This document shows, piece after piece, positions 31,326 to 33,979 of a stretch of DNA of 33,979 nt. How positions within the stretch are numbered: position 1 is the stretch's first letter; each line of letters starts with the position of its first letter. The stretch lies in contig CASGCE010000009.1 in NCBI GenBank assembly GCA_949299935.1, positions 1 through 33,979 on the forward strand. Reading direction: 5' to 3'. Origin of the DNA: an uncultured bacterium (lineage in GTDB: Bacteria; Cyanobacteriota; Vampirovibrionia; Gastranaerophilales; Gastranaerophilaceae). Both the position numbers and the translations under genes were made by a program. The notes beneath the pieces are model-generated. The model made no database searches. It was not told where the DNA came from and worked only from the letters and a program-made list of their open reading frames with translations.

Positions 31326-33371
31326 ATGACTATTAAAAAACTTACTGTGGCAGCTGCAATTGCCGTTGGAATAGCAACGTGTTCCTTGAATCAAGCAATG
31401 GCGGCTTGTCCATGTGCAGAACCTTTACCAACGGTAACAGGGCCTGCATGTCCTATTGAAGAGCAAATGCCTGTAGTGACAGGCGGAGCTTGTCCGTGTG
31501 AAAAGCCGGTACCAAAATGTAACACTTGTAAAAAAGCGTTACCGGAATGTGAATGCCAGAAACCTGCACCTTGCGATCCATGCGAACAACAAAAATCAGA
31601 CTGTGGATGTCCTGACGAAATAAGCTGTGATGAACCTGCAGTTCCGGCATGTGCATTGTGTCCTCAAACAGGGAAACCTGAAAAATCTCAAATGAAACAG
31701 GTTTACGGTTATCCTCAAGCCATTTATGGTACAAATAATTATGTAGGTGAGCCGGCTAATTCTATTTTTTCAACAGAAACAGCAATGAAAGGTTGTTCTA
31801 CAAGTAAATTATCATCTAACATAAGCGGTGTAACTGTTGCGACGGATGGTAATATCACAGGTGCTGCGGCACAAATGCCTTGTTTAAATGAATTGCCTTC
31901 AATGAATAACGGTGTTTCTGTTAACAGAAATGAAGCAACTATGGACGGGAACAATTGTCCGATAGATTTTCAATCATCAAATTCAATTGAAGCCATAAAG
32001 AAATCATTAGTCCCTTTTGATTTGGCACCATTTGCAAATCAAACAACAGGAGCCGCAGCCGGAGTTGCCGGTGCTTGTATATTCCCGGATGTTCCTAACA
32101 GTCACTGGGCAGCATGTGATATAGATAAATTAGCCATGAATGATGTTGTTGTAGGTTATCCTGACGGTCAATTTAAACCAAACAGAAAAATTTCCCGTGC
32201 TGAATTTGCAACAATGTTAGTTAAAGGTTTTAATTTAGATTCCTGCGGTCTTGAACGTGAAAATATTTTTACGGATGTTCCGCGAGGTAATTGGGCAAAT
32301 GCAGCTATTGCAAAAGCAGTTGATGAAAACTTGTTAAAAGGTTATCCAAACGGTCAGTTCAGACCTAACAACAATGTAACAAGAGTAGAAGCTTTGACTT
32401 CAATTGCAAAAGGTATGACTTGTGACATAGATCAATGCAAAGCTGATGAAATTTTAAGCAAATACGCTGACGGAGCATCAGTTCCTTCTTGGGCCAAAAT
32501 TCCTGTTGCAAAATCTTTGGAAAGTGGTGCTTTAAAAGATTCACCTAATCCAAACATGATTATGCCAAATAAAGATGCCTCCAGAGCTGATGTTGCATCC
32601 ATGATGCAAACAGTTCGTGTAGCATTGGGTTATGACACTAATCCAAAAACAGCAAACAGCATTTGTCCGGCATGTCCTGTAGATAAAAATGCTTTTGTTC
32701 AAGAAGAAGAAATCGTTAAAATACCTACTCTTCAAATTGAAATGATAGATCAATTAACTGCAAAATCATCTCATGTAGGGCAATACTTTAGAGCTAACAC
32801 TCTTGAAGATGTTACGATTAACGGTGTAACTTATCCTTGCGGATCTACAGTTACGGGTCAAGTTGTTGAAGTTATCAGACCTTCAGGTTGTGAAAAAGGT
32901 GCTTTAAAATTAGCATTTACCGATATTAAAAATGGCGATTGTAAAACCAAGTTACCTAAACAAATCTTAAGCGCACAAATTAATAAATCTAAAAACGTAA
33001 ACCCTGTTGCAAGACTGGTTGAAATGCCGTTTACATGGGCAGGTTCATTGGTTGGTGTTGCCGGAAGAACTGTTGGTGGTGCTGTAACTAATTTAGGTAA
33101 TGCTGTTGAAAATGTGTCTAATGATGCAGGTTACATGTTAGGTCACGTATTCCAGGGTAAATTTGGTGCTGCAGCACGTAATCTTGGCGACGGATTGTGG
33201 GAAACTGTTAAGGCTCCTGTTGACGTAACAAGAACTGCTTTGTCAGGTACTATGGGTTTATTCCAGACAACAGGCGACGAATTTGCTTACCTTGTTGACC
33301 CTCGCGGATATAAAATATCTGCCGTAAATCCAAGAGAACACGTTACTATTGCCTTTGGTTGTAATGAGTAG
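31326..33371 (+). CDS. Cys-rich secreted protein with three SLH domains
   Basis: 681 residues. Signal peptide cut after NQAMA (about residue 26). Residues 27-110 hold about 16 Cys, many as C-P-C, C-x-C and C-D-P-C, with repeated P-x-V-T-G-x-A-C-P units. Three S-layer homology domains follow at about 253-300 (GYPDGQFKPNRKISRAEFATM), 314-362 (GYPNGQFRPNNNVTRVEAL) and 379-435 (more diverged). The C-terminal 215 residues include a beta-rich segment with GSTVTGQVVEVIRP and a Gly/Val-rich part with no clear beta-barrel. SLH domains bind cell-wall polymers, so this is an envelope-anchored protein. The start at 31326 is fixed by AAGGAGGT and the signal peptide. Confidence 0.9.
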   Translation: MTIKKLTVAAAIAVGIATCSLNQAMAACPCAEPLPTVTGPACPIEEQMPVVTGGACPCEKPVPKCNTCKKALPECECQKPAPCDPCEQQKSDCGCPDEISCDEPAVPACALCPQTGKPEKSQMKQVYGYPQAIYGTNNYVGEPANSIFSTETAMKGCSTSKLSSNISGVTVATDGNITGAAAQMPCLNELPSMNNGVSVNRNEATMDGNNCPIDFQSSNSIEAIKKSLVPFDLAPFANQTTGAAAGVAGACIFPDVPNSHWAACDIDKLAMNDVVVGYPDGQFKPNRKISRAEFATMLVKGFNLDSCGLERENIFTDVPRGNWANAAIAKAVDENLLKGYPNGQFRPNNNVTRVEALTSIAKGMTCDIDQCKADEILSKYADGASVPSWAKIPVAKSLESGALKDSPNPNMIMPNKDASRADVASMMQTVRVALGYDTNPKTANSICPACPVDKNAFVQEEEIVKIPTLQIEMIDQLTAKSSHVGQYFRANTLEDVTINGVTYPCGSTVTGQVVEVIRPSGCEKGALKLAFTDIKNGDCKTKLPKQILSAQINKSKNVNPVARLVEMPFTWAGSLVGVAGRTVGGAVTNLGNAVENVSNDAGYMLGHVFQGKFGAAARNLGDGLWETVKAPVDVTRTALSGTMGLFQTTGDEFAYLVDPRGYKISAVNPREHVTIAFGCNE

Positions 33372-33373
33372 GG

Positions 33374-33481
33374 AGACCCCCTCACCCTGACCCTCTCCCA
33401 CAAGGGGAGTGGAAAAGGTACAACCCAGTAGTTGTTTGATTCGTTTGCCTAGCGAGGTCCGCCAAGTCGGCGGACCTCGCT
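33374..33481. repeat. GC-rich intergenic element with two palindromes
   Basis: The 110-nt gap between two convergent genes is much richer in GC than its surroundings. It contains a hairpin at 33393-33409 (CTCTCC/GGGGAG, one U-G) within a CCCTCACCCTGACCCTCTCCC tract, and a perfect 13-bp stem AGCGAGGTCCGCC/GGCGGACCTCGCT with a 5-nt loop at 33451-33481, abutting the stop of the right-edge gene. The first motif resembles dispersed CCCTCACCC-type palindromes known from many bacterial genomes. The hairpins may also terminate both genes. Confidence 0.65.
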
Positions 33482-33979
33482 TTACCATGGATGATCGTCT
33501 GCAAACTTCCATCCGTCCATTTGGATTAAAGCGGTACAATAAATATTGTCGTAGTAATTACCATCAGACCTTTTACTGCATAAATTTAGAAGTCGACTTC
33601 GTGAGTATTCAACTCCGGCAGTTTCCAATCGGTTTTTAGTTGATGATAGTCTAACTGCAAAAAAATCTTGTCCTGTTATATTAGGATTTTTTTTTCCGTT
33701 AACATCTATATAAATTACAGGATCATTTCTATATGCAACATCATCTCTTCTTACACCGTTATAGTTGAAAAACAATGTGGTTCCGTTGTTGAGCTCCACT
33801 GTGTAGAGTTCTTCTCCGGCAGAGAAATATGTTTTCCCGTCCTTTGATTTATAACGGGAATAACCTATATCTTTCAGCTTAACCTCGCCGTAATTTTTTG
33901 ATACCTTGAGGTAAGGAAGAAAATATTTTTCTGCATATTCTTTTATATATTCTGAATTGCCATCGTTCGGATCAACAGT
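33482..33979 (-). CDS. Type IV prepilin-like protein, 3' part
   Basis: The minus-strand frame is open from the right edge of the window to a TAA at 33484-33482; at least 165 residues are visible and the start lies outside. A GTG inside (33799) is not the start, as coding sequence continues upstream (EYIKEYAEKYFLPYLKVS, YKSKDGKTYFSAGEELYTVE). The block VIYIDVNGKKNPNITGQDFFAV matches the late motif of the other prepilin-like genes, followed by a Cys-containing C-terminus (LLNLCSK, IYCTALI). The N-terminal helix is missing, so the class is inferred from that motif. Confidence 0.8.
   Translation of the reverse strand, partial: TVDPNDGNSEYIKEYAEKYFLPYLKVSKNYGEVKLKDIGYSRYKSKDGKTYFSAGEELYTVELNNGTTLFFNYNGVRRDDVAYRNDPVIYIDVNGKKNPNITGQDFFAVRLSSTKNRLETAGVEYSRSRLLNLCSKRSDGNYYDNIYCTALIQMDGWKFADDHPW

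Noticed and set aside
33409-33639. 76-residue plus-strand frame at the right end
   Set aside because: Runs through the GC-rich palindrome and antisense to the right-edge prepilin gene.
1-33979. CRISPR array, tRNA/rRNA genes, insertion sequences
   Set aside because: No regularly spaced direct repeats, cloverleaf with CCA-type ends, or transposase-like protein seen on either strand.

Overview
This window looks like chromosomal DNA of an AT-rich bacterium with a Gram-negative-type envelope. My best guess is a gut Gastranaerophilales (Vampirovibrionia/'Melainabacteria'). That guess rests on three things: several type IV prepilin-like genes starting with the FTLAEVLI helix and carrying a late D-[IV]-N-G-x-x-x-PN motif, a secreted protein with three SLH domains, and overall gene style. 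No rRNA, tRNA or taxonomic marker is present, so the assignment is inference. TGA is used as a stop, consistent with the standard code.

Layout. Positions 1-6.5 kb hold the 3' end of a prepilin-like gene, ferritin, a remote GH13-like protein, two small proteins, a beta-carbonic anhydrase, an ArnT-like glycosyltransferase and an ArsB/NhaD-type permease. Positions 6.6-9.6 kb hold a GAF-GGDEF-HD-GYP cyclic-di-GMP protein, a zinc-ribbon protein and an unknown small protein. Positions 9.65-11.75 kb hold a compact cassette of a ZorA/MotA-like channel subunit, a ZorB/MotB-like OmpA protein and an unknown 113-residue protein. The cassette ends 3 nt from the stop of a uvrC gene that lacks its usual C-terminal HhH domain. 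Positions 13.48-13.85 kb are an apparently non-coding, highly structured leader behind a consensus promoter, upstream of a prepilin-like gene. Positions 14.8-17.6 kb hold a GH35 beta-galactosidase and a partner of unknown function. Positions 17.7-20.7 kb hold hom-thrC (threonine synthesis) followed by another prepilin-like gene. Positions 20.7-24.8 kb form an operon TPR / metallophosphoesterase / MBL hydrolase / TPR / AlkD-like, closed by a terminator shared with a convergent iron-type alcohol dehydrogenase. Positions 26.1-31.1 kb hold a CDF metal exporter, ThiS and ThiF-like proteins, a hexapeptide acyltransferase, biotin synthase, an unknown secreted protein and an amino-acid-type binding lipoprotein. 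The window ends with a Cys-rich SLH protein, a GC-rich palindromic intergenic element and the 3' part of a fourth prepilin-like gene running off the right edge.

The strongest leads are these. (1) The leader RNA at 13514-13814 has a 27-position long-range stem with G-U wobbles enclosing two adjacent hairpins, a second long-range stem upstream, and a 10-G tract. (2) The ZorAB-like cassette has no recognisable nuclease and abuts a shortened uvrC. (3) A recurring promoter design places a TATAAT-like -10 box only 6-7 nt before the start codon, predicting leaderless mRNAs; in one case two divergent genes share a single palindromic -35 hexamer.
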